A DNA stretch of 53,688 nt from contig JAQGOE010000105.1 in assembly GCA_028293725.1 (NCBI GenBank), forward strand, positions 1 to 53,688, read 5' to 3'. Below the pieces are notes generated by a model. It was not told the DNA's origin and did no database searches. It was given only the letters and a program-made list of their open reading frames with translations. The position numbers were made by a program, and so were the translations under genes. Shown here piece by piece: positions 1 to 7,439 of this stretch (its first letter is position 1; every line of letters begins with the position of its first letter). Source of the DNA: Gammaproteobacteria bacterium. GTDB lineage: Bacteria > Pseudomonadota > Gammaproteobacteria > Steroidobacterales > Steroidobacteraceae.

Positions 1-1370
1 GTTACAAGATCGTAGTAACCTGACCCGACCAGCAGTCGCAGCGCTGGATTGCGCCTCATGGCCGTCGCCAGCTCAGGGGCCCTCAGTGTGGAGGAGGACC
101 CGGGAGCCCAGTTCCAATGTGCATTCACCGCGGCGAAGGAAATCACCTCGTAGCGTTGCTCCAGGGTGACGCCCAAGTCGGACTGCAGGTATTCGTTGAA
201 AGTCGCCACGTAGCCGGGTGTGTACTGCCCCATCGCCGGATCGTCGGCGACCGGGTCATTTCCCTTGCCTGCCCGCGGTAGCGTGTAGCGGGCATCGTAT
301 CGGCCTGTCTCCTGACCACGGTCGTGCAGGACCTCTTCCGCAAAGTCATTGGAGGACAGCCGCAGGTCGTGATCCAGGATGAAGGATGCCGACAATCCCG
401 TGAACTCGGCCAGCCGTGCGGCAATAGCCTGGCGCTGCGTCTCTGGAAGGCGCCCGCCCGCGAACAGCGCGGCTCCATACCCGGCTGCGGCAAATTGCCG
501 GACCTCGTTCACTAAAGCCTCGAGTGTGCGGCCCTTCTTGTCGATCTTACCGTGATACCACGCCGTTGCAGCCAGACTGGGCAACAGCAGCTGGTACTCC
601 GTATCGCTTCCCGGGCTCCCCATGCTCAACCCAAGCAACACAATCCCATTCAAACTTACACCGGGTAGCGTGCCGCCGCCGAAGGGCCCGCCGTCCAGCG
701 CCTTCGCGAGCACCGCCGCCCGAGTGGTGCCGTAGCTCTCACCCAACACGAACTTGGGTGAATTCCAGCGGTGATTCCGAGTGAGCCAGGCGATGATGAA
801 GTCGGCGGTCGCCTTCGCGTCTTCGTTTACCCCGTAGAACTCTTCAGGCTTACCGGCGCCGACGACGTGACTGAAACCAGTTCCAACGGGGTCTATGAAC
901 ACGAGGTCCGCGATGTCAAGCGGACTGAGGGGGTTACTCTCCGTATGAAACGGCCCGACCGTCGTCGGATGAGCCGGGTCGTCGGAGGCAATGCGGCGCG
1001 GGCCAAGGCTGCCCATGTGGATCCAGAGAGAAGCCGAACCTGGGCCGCCGTTGAAGATGAAGAGGACGGGACGCTTGGTACTGTCCTTCACTGCCTGTCG
1101 TGTGTACGAAAATGAGAATACCGCGGCGGTGGGGTTGCCGTTGGAATCTGTAAGCAACGTGTCGGCGGCTGTCGCGACGTAGGTAATGGTTGTCCCGCCA
1201 AACACGCCTACGTGCGTGGTGACGAAGTTTCGCGGGTGCGGTTGCACTTCTGGCTGCACCGGTGCTGGCGCGGACATGGAGGCGGAATTCCCGCGGTCCG
1301 CACGGGCTATCCATGGTGTGCAAAGGGCGAGCAGCACGCTGACCGCATACGACACGCGGGTTGGATTCAT
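1..1370 (-). CDS. Serine carboxypeptidase (peptidase S10), 3' end outside window
   Basis: Exported alpha/beta-hydrolase carboxypeptidase of family S10, expected to trim C-terminal residues from peptides in the periplasm. Reading leftward from the ATG at 1370, about 456 codons stay open to the window edge. Seen: an N-terminal signal peptide (residues 1-24, ending IARA), the family oxyanion motif NGGPGSAS at about 107-114, DPVGTGFS at about 160-167, and the nucleophile box GESYGT with Ser at about 212. A YYDLVT segment near the edge probably carries the catalytic Asp; the His lies beyond the window. The start is preceded by GGAG inside the end of the symporter gene, only 2 bp away, so the two are co-transcribed. 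A second S10 gene lies at 4057-5562. The family call is firm; substrate preference cannot be read. Confidence 0.9.
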   Translation of the reverse strand, partial: MNPTRVSYAVSVLLALCTPWIARADRGNSASMSAPAPVQPEVQPHPRNFVTTHVGVFGGTTITYVATAADTLLTDSNGNPTAAVFSFSYTRQAVKDSTKRPVLFIFNGGPGSASLWIHMGSLGPRRIASDDPAHPTTVGPFHTESNPLSPLDIADLVFIDPVGTGFSHVVGAGKPEEFYGVNEDAKATADFIIAWLTRNHRWNSPKFVLGESYGTTRAAVLAKALDGGPFGGGTLPGVSLNGIVLLGLSMGSPGSDTEYQLLLPSLAATAWYHGKIDKKGRTLEALVNEVRQFAAAGYGAALFAGGRLPETQRQAIAARLAEFTGLSASFILDHDLRLSSNDFAEEVLHDRGQETGRYDARYTLPRAGKGNDPVADDPAMGQYTPGYVATFNEYLQSDLGVTLEQRYEVISFAAVNAHWNWAPGSSSTLRAPELATAMRRNPALRLLVGSGYYDLV

Positions 1371-1372
1371 GG

Positions 1373-2740
1373 TCACTCCGTCAGGGGGTTCTGGATCTGA
1401 CTGCGATCCAGGCGGTAGCCGAGAATGGCCAGGAACGCCAGCGCGTAAAGGACCGCCGCGGCCACTGTGAAGCAGGCGATGATGCCGGTAACCCGGCCGG
1501 CCGCGTGCGCAGCTCCTCCAACTCCCGCCAGCGTGAGGAGGAGGGAGAGCACGAACCCGCCGGCCGCAAAACCCGTCTGTTGTACAAAGACAAACAGACC
1601 AAAGATCACCCCTTCGCGGCGCTCGCCGGTGCGCTGTTGGTCGAGCTCGACGGTGTCGGGCACCATCGCGCCGGGAAGCAGTCGCGCCCCGGTGTTGGAT
1701 AGTCCGTACAGGCACATGAATGGGTACATGAGCCAAGCGGCGTCGGAGGGGAAGAAGAGCGGTAGCACACAACAGGCGGCATTCATTCCAAGCGCAATCC
1801 GACAAGCCAGGGTCTTGCCCCACCGGTTCGCCACCAGGGTCCACAACGGCGCGCAGACGATGCCCGTGACCGAGCTCACAGGATAAAGCGTGCCGATGAG
1901 CGCGGGGCTCTGGTGAAGAACCTGGGTCAGGTAATACACCAGCGAGCCGCTGAATACCGCGTCGCCCAGGTTTACGAACAGGAATGACAGTGTCACGAAA
2001 GCAAAGGGCCGATTTTCCACCAGGGGAGCCAGTTGCATGGTCATCCGTCCGTGTCGCACGGCGGGGGTTGTTGCGGGCGAACCGGAGGTTGCGAAAAAGG
2101 CCACGAGCCCGCTCGCCGCAATGGCAATGCCGAACACGAGACCTATCGAAGAGAACCCGGCGGCGGATGGCGTCGCGGTGTGACCCAGCAACCTCGGTGC
2201 GCAGGCGAGGGTGAGTAGGATCGCCGCGCGGGCGGCGATCTCTTTGTAGGCTACGAGTTTGGTGCGCTCGGCGTAGTCGCGTGTCAGCTCCGCAAGCATG
2301 GCCGCATAGGGCACCTGGTACAGTGTCAGCCCGGTATTGTTGAGAAGAAAAACCGAGCCGAACAGTACTGCTTGCAGCAGCGGGTCATTCAGCCGCGGCA
2401 GATTGAACAGAAGGAAGAACGCCGCGCCCCATACGAGGGCCCCGCCGAGAAGATAGGGACGGCGACGCCCGAAGCGAGTCTCCGTGCGGTCCGAGAGAAA
2501 GCCGACGATCGGATCGCTGATAATGCTCCAGATCCGTGGAATGAGCAGCGCGAGTCCGGCCCAGGCGGGCGGAATTCCCAGCACGTCGGTCGCGTAAAAG
2601 AGCAGGTAGATGCTGGATACGCCGGCATAGCTCGCCAGCCCGATCTCGCCGGCCGCCCAACCGAGCTTGCCGCCATCAATGCGAGCCCCCGCGGGCCAGA
2701 GCTGCCGCCACGTCATCTTCAGAAACCGTTCTCGTTGCAT
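1373..2740 (-). CDS. GPH-type (MelB-like) MFS cation symporter
   Basis: A 455-aa inner-membrane transporter of the glycoside-pentoside-hexuronide family in the MFS superfamily. Seen: about 12 hydrophobic segments; the N-terminal signature region with SDPIVGFLSDRTETRFGRRR at about 75-95, which carries the Asp and Arg typical of the loop 2-3 motif; and a second-half repeat with LDQQRTGERREGVIFGLF, the usual GPH loop 10-11 pattern. GPH members co-transport sugars or related solutes with H+ or Na+. It sits between a PLP enzyme gene (32 bp upstream) and an S10 peptidase gene (2 bp downstream), so peptide- or amino-acid-derived cargo is possible, but that is inference from context. Met at 2740 lacks a clear ribosome site; Met9 is an alternative start. 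Confidence 0.85.
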   Translation of the reverse strand: MQRERFLKMTWRQLWPAGARIDGGKLGWAAGEIGLASYAGVSSIYLLFYATDVLGIPPAWAGLALLIPRIWSIISDPIVGFLSDRTETRFGRRRPYLLGGALVWGAAFFLLFNLPRLNDPLLQAVLFGSVFLLNNTGLTLYQVPYAAMLAELTRDYAERTKLVAYKEIAARAAILLTLACAPRLLGHTATPSAAGFSSIGLVFGIAIAASGLVAFFATSGSPATTPAVRHGRMTMQLAPLVENRPFAFVTLSFLFVNLGDAVFSGSLVYYLTQVLHQSPALIGTLYPVSSVTGIVCAPLWTLVANRWGKTLACRIALGMNAACCVLPLFFPSDAAWLMYPFMCLYGLSNTGARLLPGAMVPDTVELDQQRTGERREGVIFGLFVFVQQTGFAAGGFVLSLLLTLAGVGGAAHAAGRVTGIIACFTVAAAVLYALAFLAILGYRLDRSQIQNPLTE

Positions 2741-2772
2741 CGAGCTTGTTGTGCGGATTGTAGCCTGGGCAG

Positions 2773-3846
2773 TCAGGCACTGCGCGCGAGCGCGCTGACG
2801 AACCGGTCGATGTCCTCCTCGGTGTTGTAAAAATGCGGGGAGGCGCGGACCACCGGCCCGCGATCCTCAACGAATATCGACTGTTCCGCGAGCGCGCTCA
2901 CCAGGGCCGAGGCGGCCGGATGCTGAATCGACACAATGCCGGCGTGAGCGCGGACCGGCGTGATGACTTCGAAACCGCGGCTGCGCAACGAGCCTATGGC
3001 GCGCAGCGTGAGGTTGTCGACATGCCCATGGATCTCCTCCCAGCCGAGGGTTCTCATGAACTCGAGACTCGCCTGGAGGGCGTAGACCCCTGGATAGTTG
3101 ATGTGTCCGTAACGTACGGAGCGGCTCGGCGGCTCGTTGTTGTAGCCACGGAGCACTGGTTGCAGCTCTCCAGCCAGCCGCTCGCTCAGCGTGACGAAAC
3201 CCAGACCGAACCCGGAGAGCAGCCATTTGAAAACAGAGGCGCAGTACGCGTCGGCGATTCCCGCCTGCACGGGTATGGCACCGACAGCCTGCACCCCGTC
3301 AACGATGAGATGGCAGTCGTACTGCCGGCAGCGCCGACTGAGTAAATCCAAGTCAACTCGAGTGCCCGTGCGCCAGTGTACGTGCGAGACGGCAAGCGCG
3401 CGCACACCTGCATTTACCGCCGCACATAGCATCTCCGTCCGCTCGGACTCATGAGCAATGGGCACGTGGATGAGCTCCACTCCCTGTCTCTGCCAACTCA
3501 GCCACGACTGTACGACTGAGGGAAATTCATCCACCGCGACAACGACCTTGTCGCCGCGTTTTAGGGGCAGGCTCTGTGCCACGAGGTTGAGCGCCTCTGT
3601 GGTGCTACCGACAAAATGGATGGAATGAGAGGGTACATCCATGAGATTGGCCAGCTCCCATTTTGCCGCGGTCACTTTCGCCGCCCACTCCAGGGCGCCG
3701 CCCATGCCCTTCGACTTGCCCGAGTCATAGAACTCGGCGGCAGCTTTCCCCTGCCCCGTCCAGGACAGACCAGCGGCAGCCGTATTCAGATACACGCCGC
3801 GCGCGAGATGCGGAAAAGCGGCACGGACTTGATTCGAATCGAGCAT
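2773..3846 (-). CDS. Class V aminotransferase / cysteine-desulfurase-fold PLP enzyme
   Basis: A 357-aa cytoplasmic PLP enzyme of fold type I, class V (isopenicillin N epimerase / cysteine desulfurase group). Seen: N-terminal YLNTAAAG (substrate and PLP loop, about 19-26), STTEALN at about 81-87 (phosphate binding), IVDGVQAVG with Asp183 and Gln186 contacting the pyridine ring, and SVFKWLLSGFG with the likely Schiff-base Lys207. No cysteine sits in the mobile-loop position of a typical desulfurase, so aminotransferase, epimerase or lyase activity is as likely. The start at 3846 is preceded by GGAAGGG. It is first in a leftward set with the symporter and S10 peptidase, which suggests it handles amino acids released by peptide breakdown. 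Exact reaction not assignable. Confidence 0.8.
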   Translation of the reverse strand: MLDSNQVRAAFPHLARGVYLNTAAAGLSWTGQGKAAAEFYDSGKSKGMGGALEWAAKVTAAKWELANLMDVPSHSIHFVGSTTEALNLVAQSLPLKRGDKVVVAVDEFPSVVQSWLSWQRQGVELIHVPIAHESERTEMLCAAVNAGVRALAVSHVHWRTGTRVDLDLLSRRCRQYDCHLIVDGVQAVGAIPVQAGIADAYCASVFKWLLSGFGLGFVTLSERLAGELQPVLRGYNNEPPSRSVRYGHINYPGVYALQASLEFMRTLGWEEIHGHVDNLTLRAIGSLRSRGFEVITPVRAHAGIVSIQHPAASALVSALAEQSIFVEDRGPVVRASPHFYNTEEDIDRFVSALARSA

Positions 3847-4056
3847 TTACCCTTCCACTGTCTGCCCGAGGCCGAACTGCTCGCGCGTTTTGTTCAAATT
3901 CTATGCAGATGCCCGCGCAGTTTCTTTTCGTTGTGACGGCTGCAGGCCTGCCTCGGCGCATAAACAATGCGCGGCGGCGGAATGCGGACCCAAAAATCGC
4001 AAGGAAAATCCGCTCGTACCTCCTTAAGCTCTTCAGCAAACCCCAGAGGGAACCCG
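3847..4056. promoter_or_regulatory. Divergent intergenic region between two peptidase operons
   Basis: The 210 bp between the leftward aminotransferase operon and the rightward S10/M61 operon must hold both promoters. I see a perfect 10-bp palindrome GCAGGCCTGC at 3942-3951 near its centre, a plausible operator position. I cannot name convincing -35/-10 pairs. Confidence 0.35.
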
Positions 4057-5562
4057 ATGCTGCGTCGTCCTACCCGATTTCATGTCCTCATCCTGACGCT
4101 CGCCTGCGGGCTGTTGGAATCGCTGCAGGGCTCGATGGCACGCGCGGATGTGATGCCGCTGGTGTCCGGCGACGAGTCCATCATCTCAACGGCACACCAG
4201 ATAAGAACTGCGAAAGGTGTCTTGAAATACGAAGCGCGCGCCGGGCGCCTGCCGATCCGCAATGACGAGACCGGGGAGGTACGGGGCTATATCTTCTTCG
4301 TCGCCTATGTGGAGAAGACGGCCGGACCACCCCGGCCGCTGACATTCATCTGGAATGGCGGGCCGACAGCGAATTCGCTCCTCGTGCACACCGAGATGTT
4401 CGGGCCGCGACGCCTGGAGCATATGGGGTTCGTGGATAACGCGGAGACATTGCTCGCGATGAGCGATCTCGTGTTCATGGATCCTGTAGGAACTGGCTTC
4501 AGCCGTCCAGCGCGGCCCGAATATGATCGAGAGTTTCTCTCCACGCTGGGCGACTTCGCCGCGACTGCCGAATTCATTCGCGCCTATCGCGCGAGGTTTC
4601 ACTCTGAACATCAGCCGCTGTTCCTGGCTGGAGAGAGTTACGGAACCTGGAGAGTCAACGGTGCTACCGAGATTCTCGTCGGGCGTGGCGTAAAGGTGCG
4701 GGGAGCCATCCTGATCTCGGGCGGAATACCCGGGTCCCAGATGCCCTTCGAATTCACGGATGCGATGTACATACCCGCGAGAACCGCGGCGGCGCTCTTT
4801 CATCACAAGTTGGCTCCCGAGTTGCTGCAAGACCGCGAGGCCACTTTGAAAGAGGTGAACGATTGGATCACCGCCACATATCTGCCGGCGCTCGAGCATC
4901 GTGACAGTCTCAGCGAAGCAGACCGGGGCAGGATCGTTGCGGATCTCGCTCGCTTTACAGGCGTGCGACCCCAGCAGATCAACGCAAAAACCCTGGTGAT
5001 GTCGAACCGGGACTATCTTCACGGGCTCTTCGAAGGCGATCCTGCCAAGGTGCTCAACACCTACGACATGAGGATCAGCGGCTCTGAGCACGAGGAGCCC
5101 GGCCGCAAGGGCTTCATAAGCGATTATCTGCGGGAGGAGCTCGGCTACAGCAGCGATCTGGCCTACACCGACCTGGAGGATGGCTACATGCCGAGCCCGG
5201 GACCTGCGCGGCGGAGCACGGGCGAGCGCTGGGTTTACGATCACACCGACGTTACGCCGGACCTGCTGGCGCGCATGCAAGCCGGTGGCGGACCGCCGAA
5301 TTCGCAGCCCTGGCTGCAAAACGCCATGCGAGTCGAGCGTCACCTGCGTGTCTTTGTCGCCGCGGGCCGTTACGACTCGCTCAACATGTGTGAGGGCAAT
5401 CTGCGCATGGCCGCGAAGCTGGAGGACGATCTGTCCCGTCGCTTCAGCAATCACTGCTATGAAGGAGGGCACATGATGTATCGGGATCAGCCGACACGAC
5501 TGAAGCTCTCCGAGGATATCGGCCGTTTCATCACTGAGGCGGCGGCGGACGGGGATAAGTAA
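4057..5562 (+). CDS. Serine carboxypeptidase (peptidase S10) with altered oxyanion motif
   Basis: A 501-aa exported S10-type peptidase. I start it at the ATG at 4057 rather than 30 codons upstream. AGAGGGA lies 6 bp before it, and the protein then opens with a clean signal peptide (MLRRPTRFHVLILTLACGLL, cleavage near residue 30). Seen: DPVGTGFS at about 142-149, nucleophile box GESYGT with Ser194, Asp440 in GRYDSLN and His472 in EGGHMMY, so the full Ser-Asp-His triad is present. The usual NGGPGSS loop is NGGPTANS at about 100-107, which may alter the oxyanion hole or substrate choice. Its stop overlaps the next start (TAATG), so it is translationally coupled to the M61-like gene. It is homologous to the divergent S10 gene at 1-1370. 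Confidence 0.88.
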   Translation: MLRRPTRFHVLILTLACGLLESLQGSMARADVMPLVSGDESIISTAHQIRTAKGVLKYEARAGRLPIRNDETGEVRGYIFFVAYVEKTAGPPRPLTFIWNGGPTANSLLVHTEMFGPRRLEHMGFVDNAETLLAMSDLVFMDPVGTGFSRPARPEYDREFLSTLGDFAATAEFIRAYRARFHSEHQPLFLAGESYGTWRVNGATEILVGRGVKVRGAILISGGIPGSQMPFEFTDAMYIPARTAAALFHHKLAPELLQDREATLKEVNDWITATYLPALEHRDSLSEADRGRIVADLARFTGVRPQQINAKTLVMSNRDYLHGLFEGDPAKVLNTYDMRISGSEHEEPGRKGFISDYLREELGYSSDLAYTDLEDGYMPSPGPARRSTGERWVYDHTDVTPDLLARMQAGGGPPNSQPWLQNAMRVERHLRVFVAAGRYDSLNMCEGNLRMAAKLEDDLSRRFSNHCYEGGHMMYRDQPTRLKLSEDIGRFITEAAADGDK

Positions 5563-7286
5563 TGTTCGAGCGCCTCTTGCCGTTGGTGCTCCTGGTCGCG
5601 GAGTGGATATTCCCCACGGCGGCTGCAGCTACGAGGCCAACCCCCGTGTTGGTTGCGGTATTGGTCCCCGCGGCGCCGGACACGCAAGGTCTGATATCGT
5701 CGGTGAAGGTTTCCGAAACGTTGAGCACAGTTTCGGCGCAGGTCGGGGCGCCGTTGCTACGCCTGCCGTTGGTGGTGTCGAACGTACAAACCGCGGCCGC
5801 GGCTCTCACCGACCTGGCGGCCCGAGACACCGCAGGGCCGTTGCTCCTGAAAGCCAGCGACGAGCCCCGTGGTGCCAAGTCAGTCTACCGTTGTTGGTCG
5901 GCGAATCGGCCTGTACACGGGCCGATCACCCTCAGCTACCGTGTCCCGATTACGAACCTGCCCAATCCGCTCGGCGCCGCTCCTCCCTTGGAGCTGAGGT
6001 CCGAGGGCGGCGGCTTTTCGGGGGTGTCAGGTGTCTTTATTCTCTTGCCCGATTCGGCGGTGCCTTATCAGTTCACCCTTCGTTGGGATCTGAGCGCCAT
6101 ACCAGGCGGGATCGGCGTTTCCACTTTGGGTGTCGGTGACGTCAGCGCAACCCGCGCCCTGACTCCCAAAGCGCTGGAAGACATTTTCGTCATGGGAGGC
6201 CACATACATACTTTTCCGGCAGCGCCCGGTCACGGAGGTTTCCTGGCGGCCTGGGCAGGCGAGCCGCCGTTCGACGCAAGCGCCGCAATGCGCTGGACTC
6301 AAACGCTGTACGGCCAGTACCTGAAGTTCTTCCGTGCGCCTAGCGACAACGCCTATGACGTGTTTCTGCGACGTAACCCGATCAACCCAGGTGGAGGAAT
6401 CGAGGTAGGCCTCTCCTTCGTCGGCACGTTCGGTGAGCATACCGACGTGGAGGATCTGAAGTTCACACTGGCCCACGAGATGGTGCACACCTTCGTGGGC
6501 GGCCTGGACGGCGAGTCTGAAGCGCTCGCGTGGTTCAGTGAGGGTCTGGCCGTATACTACGAGCGCGTACTGCCGCTGCGCGCCGGCCTGATTACAGCGG
6601 ATGCTTTTCTTCGTGATCTCAACACGACCGCTGGCCGCTACTATACTGACGCGCTCAATCAGACGCCGAACGACGAGATCGACAAGCATTTCTGGGCCGA
6701 CACCCGCATCCGGGTTCTGCCTTATGACCGGGGCTCGCTGTACTTCGCGATTGTCGATGAGCAGGTGCGCCGGCAATCTCACGAGCAGCGTTCGCTGGAC
6801 GATCTCGTGCGATCGATGCTCGAGCGCCGTCGTGCCGGCCGACCGATGGACGAGAACGCCTGGATCGAGACGCTCAGACAGGAGTTGGGAGCCGCGGGAG
6901 AGGCGGATTTTACGGCCATGATGGCGGGCCGCCTGGTCGTGCCGCCTACGGACAGCTTCGGTCCGTGCTTTGCACGCACGACGGCGCCGCTGCGGCGTTA
7001 TGTATTGGGCTTTGACTCCGCTGTCTTGATCGAGCCACGCCGCATCGTGCGGGGGTTGCAACCGGAATCGGCGGCGGCCGCCGCAGGTCTGCGTGACGGG
7101 GATGAAATCGTCAAACCCATACCGCAGGATGCCATCCAGGCCGATCAGACAGCGCTGCTGCACCTGCAGATCCGACGCAGTGGTGAATCGCTCGATGTCG
7201 CTTATCTTCCCCGAGGCGAATCCGTGCAGGCTTATCAGTGGGAGCGCTCGGGTGGTTGCAAAACGCCACAGCCCGCCCTGAATTGA
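5562..7286 (+). CDS. M61-like gluzincin aminopeptidase with C-terminal PDZ domain
   Basis: A 574-aa exported metallopeptidase. Seen: N-terminal hydrophobic signal (MFERLLPLVLLVAEWIFPTAAAA); a beta-rich N-terminal region; zinc motif HEMVH at 305-309 with the third ligand Glu327 in WFSEGLA, the HExxH-18-E spacing of gluzincins; a helical catalytic half; and a C-terminal PDZ-like stretch at about 500-560 (VRGLQPESAAAAAGLRDGDE). That order matches the M61 glycyl-aminopeptidase family. It overlaps the upstream S10 gene by one base (TAATG) and precedes a TonB-dependent receptor, so the three probably act together on peptides at the cell surface or in the periplasm. Family M61 is well supported by architecture; cleavage specificity is unknown. 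Confidence 0.82.
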   Translation: MFERLLPLVLLVAEWIFPTAAAATRPTPVLVAVLVPAAPDTQGLISSVKVSETLSTVSAQVGAPLLRLPLVVSNVQTAAAALTDLAARDTAGPLLLKASDEPRGAKSVYRCWSANRPVHGPITLSYRVPITNLPNPLGAAPPLELRSEGGGFSGVSGVFILLPDSAVPYQFTLRWDLSAIPGGIGVSTLGVGDVSATRALTPKALEDIFVMGGHIHTFPAAPGHGGFLAAWAGEPPFDASAAMRWTQTLYGQYLKFFRAPSDNAYDVFLRRNPINPGGGIEVGLSFVGTFGEHTDVEDLKFTLAHEMVHTFVGGLDGESEALAWFSEGLAVYYERVLPLRAGLITADAFLRDLNTTAGRYYTDALNQTPNDEIDKHFWADTRIRVLPYDRGSLYFAIVDEQVRRQSHEQRSLDDLVRSMLERRRAGRPMDENAWIETLRQELGAAGEADFTAMMAGRLVVPPTDSFGPCFARTTAPLRRYVLGFDSAVLIEPRRIVRGLQPESAAAAAGLRDGDEIVKPIPQDAIQADQTALLHLQIRRSGESLDVAYLPRGESVQAYQWERSGGCKTPQPALN

Positions 7287-7439
7287 TTAGCCTCGCGAGG
7301 GCCATTGGCGCCAAATTCTTTGCGCCAATGCGGCTAACAGGCGCATAGAACGCATGAATCATGCGGGGCGTTCTCGATAAGCTCATACCGTCTCACGCGC
7401 CGCTGAGGCGCCTAATAAAATATCTGTGGGGAGTCGCGC
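7287..7439. promoter_or_regulatory. Three stacked hairpins between M61-like gene and TonB-dependent receptor
   Basis: The 153-bp gap holds three inverted repeats in a row: CATTGGCGC/GCGCCAATG at 7303-7311 and 7322-7330, enclosed by TTAGCC/GGCTAA at 7287-7292 and 7332-7337; AGAACGCATGA (7347-7357) against TCATGCG plus CGTTCT (7359-7374, 3-nt bulge); and GCGCC/GGCGC at 7397-7401 and 7407-7411. None is followed by a T run, so these are not classic intrinsic terminators. The third is followed by an AT-rich stretch and then GGGGAG before the receptor ATG. Confidence 0.5.

Noticed and set aside
4186..5472. 428-codon open frame opposite the second S10 gene
   Set aside because: Antisense to a gene with complete catalytic motifs; protein is Arg/His-rich with no domain and no ribosome site. 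GC-rich codon bias explains it.
6027..7163. 378-codon open frame opposite the M61-like gene
   Set aside because: Antisense shadow of a gene with HExxH and PDZ features; low-complexity composition.
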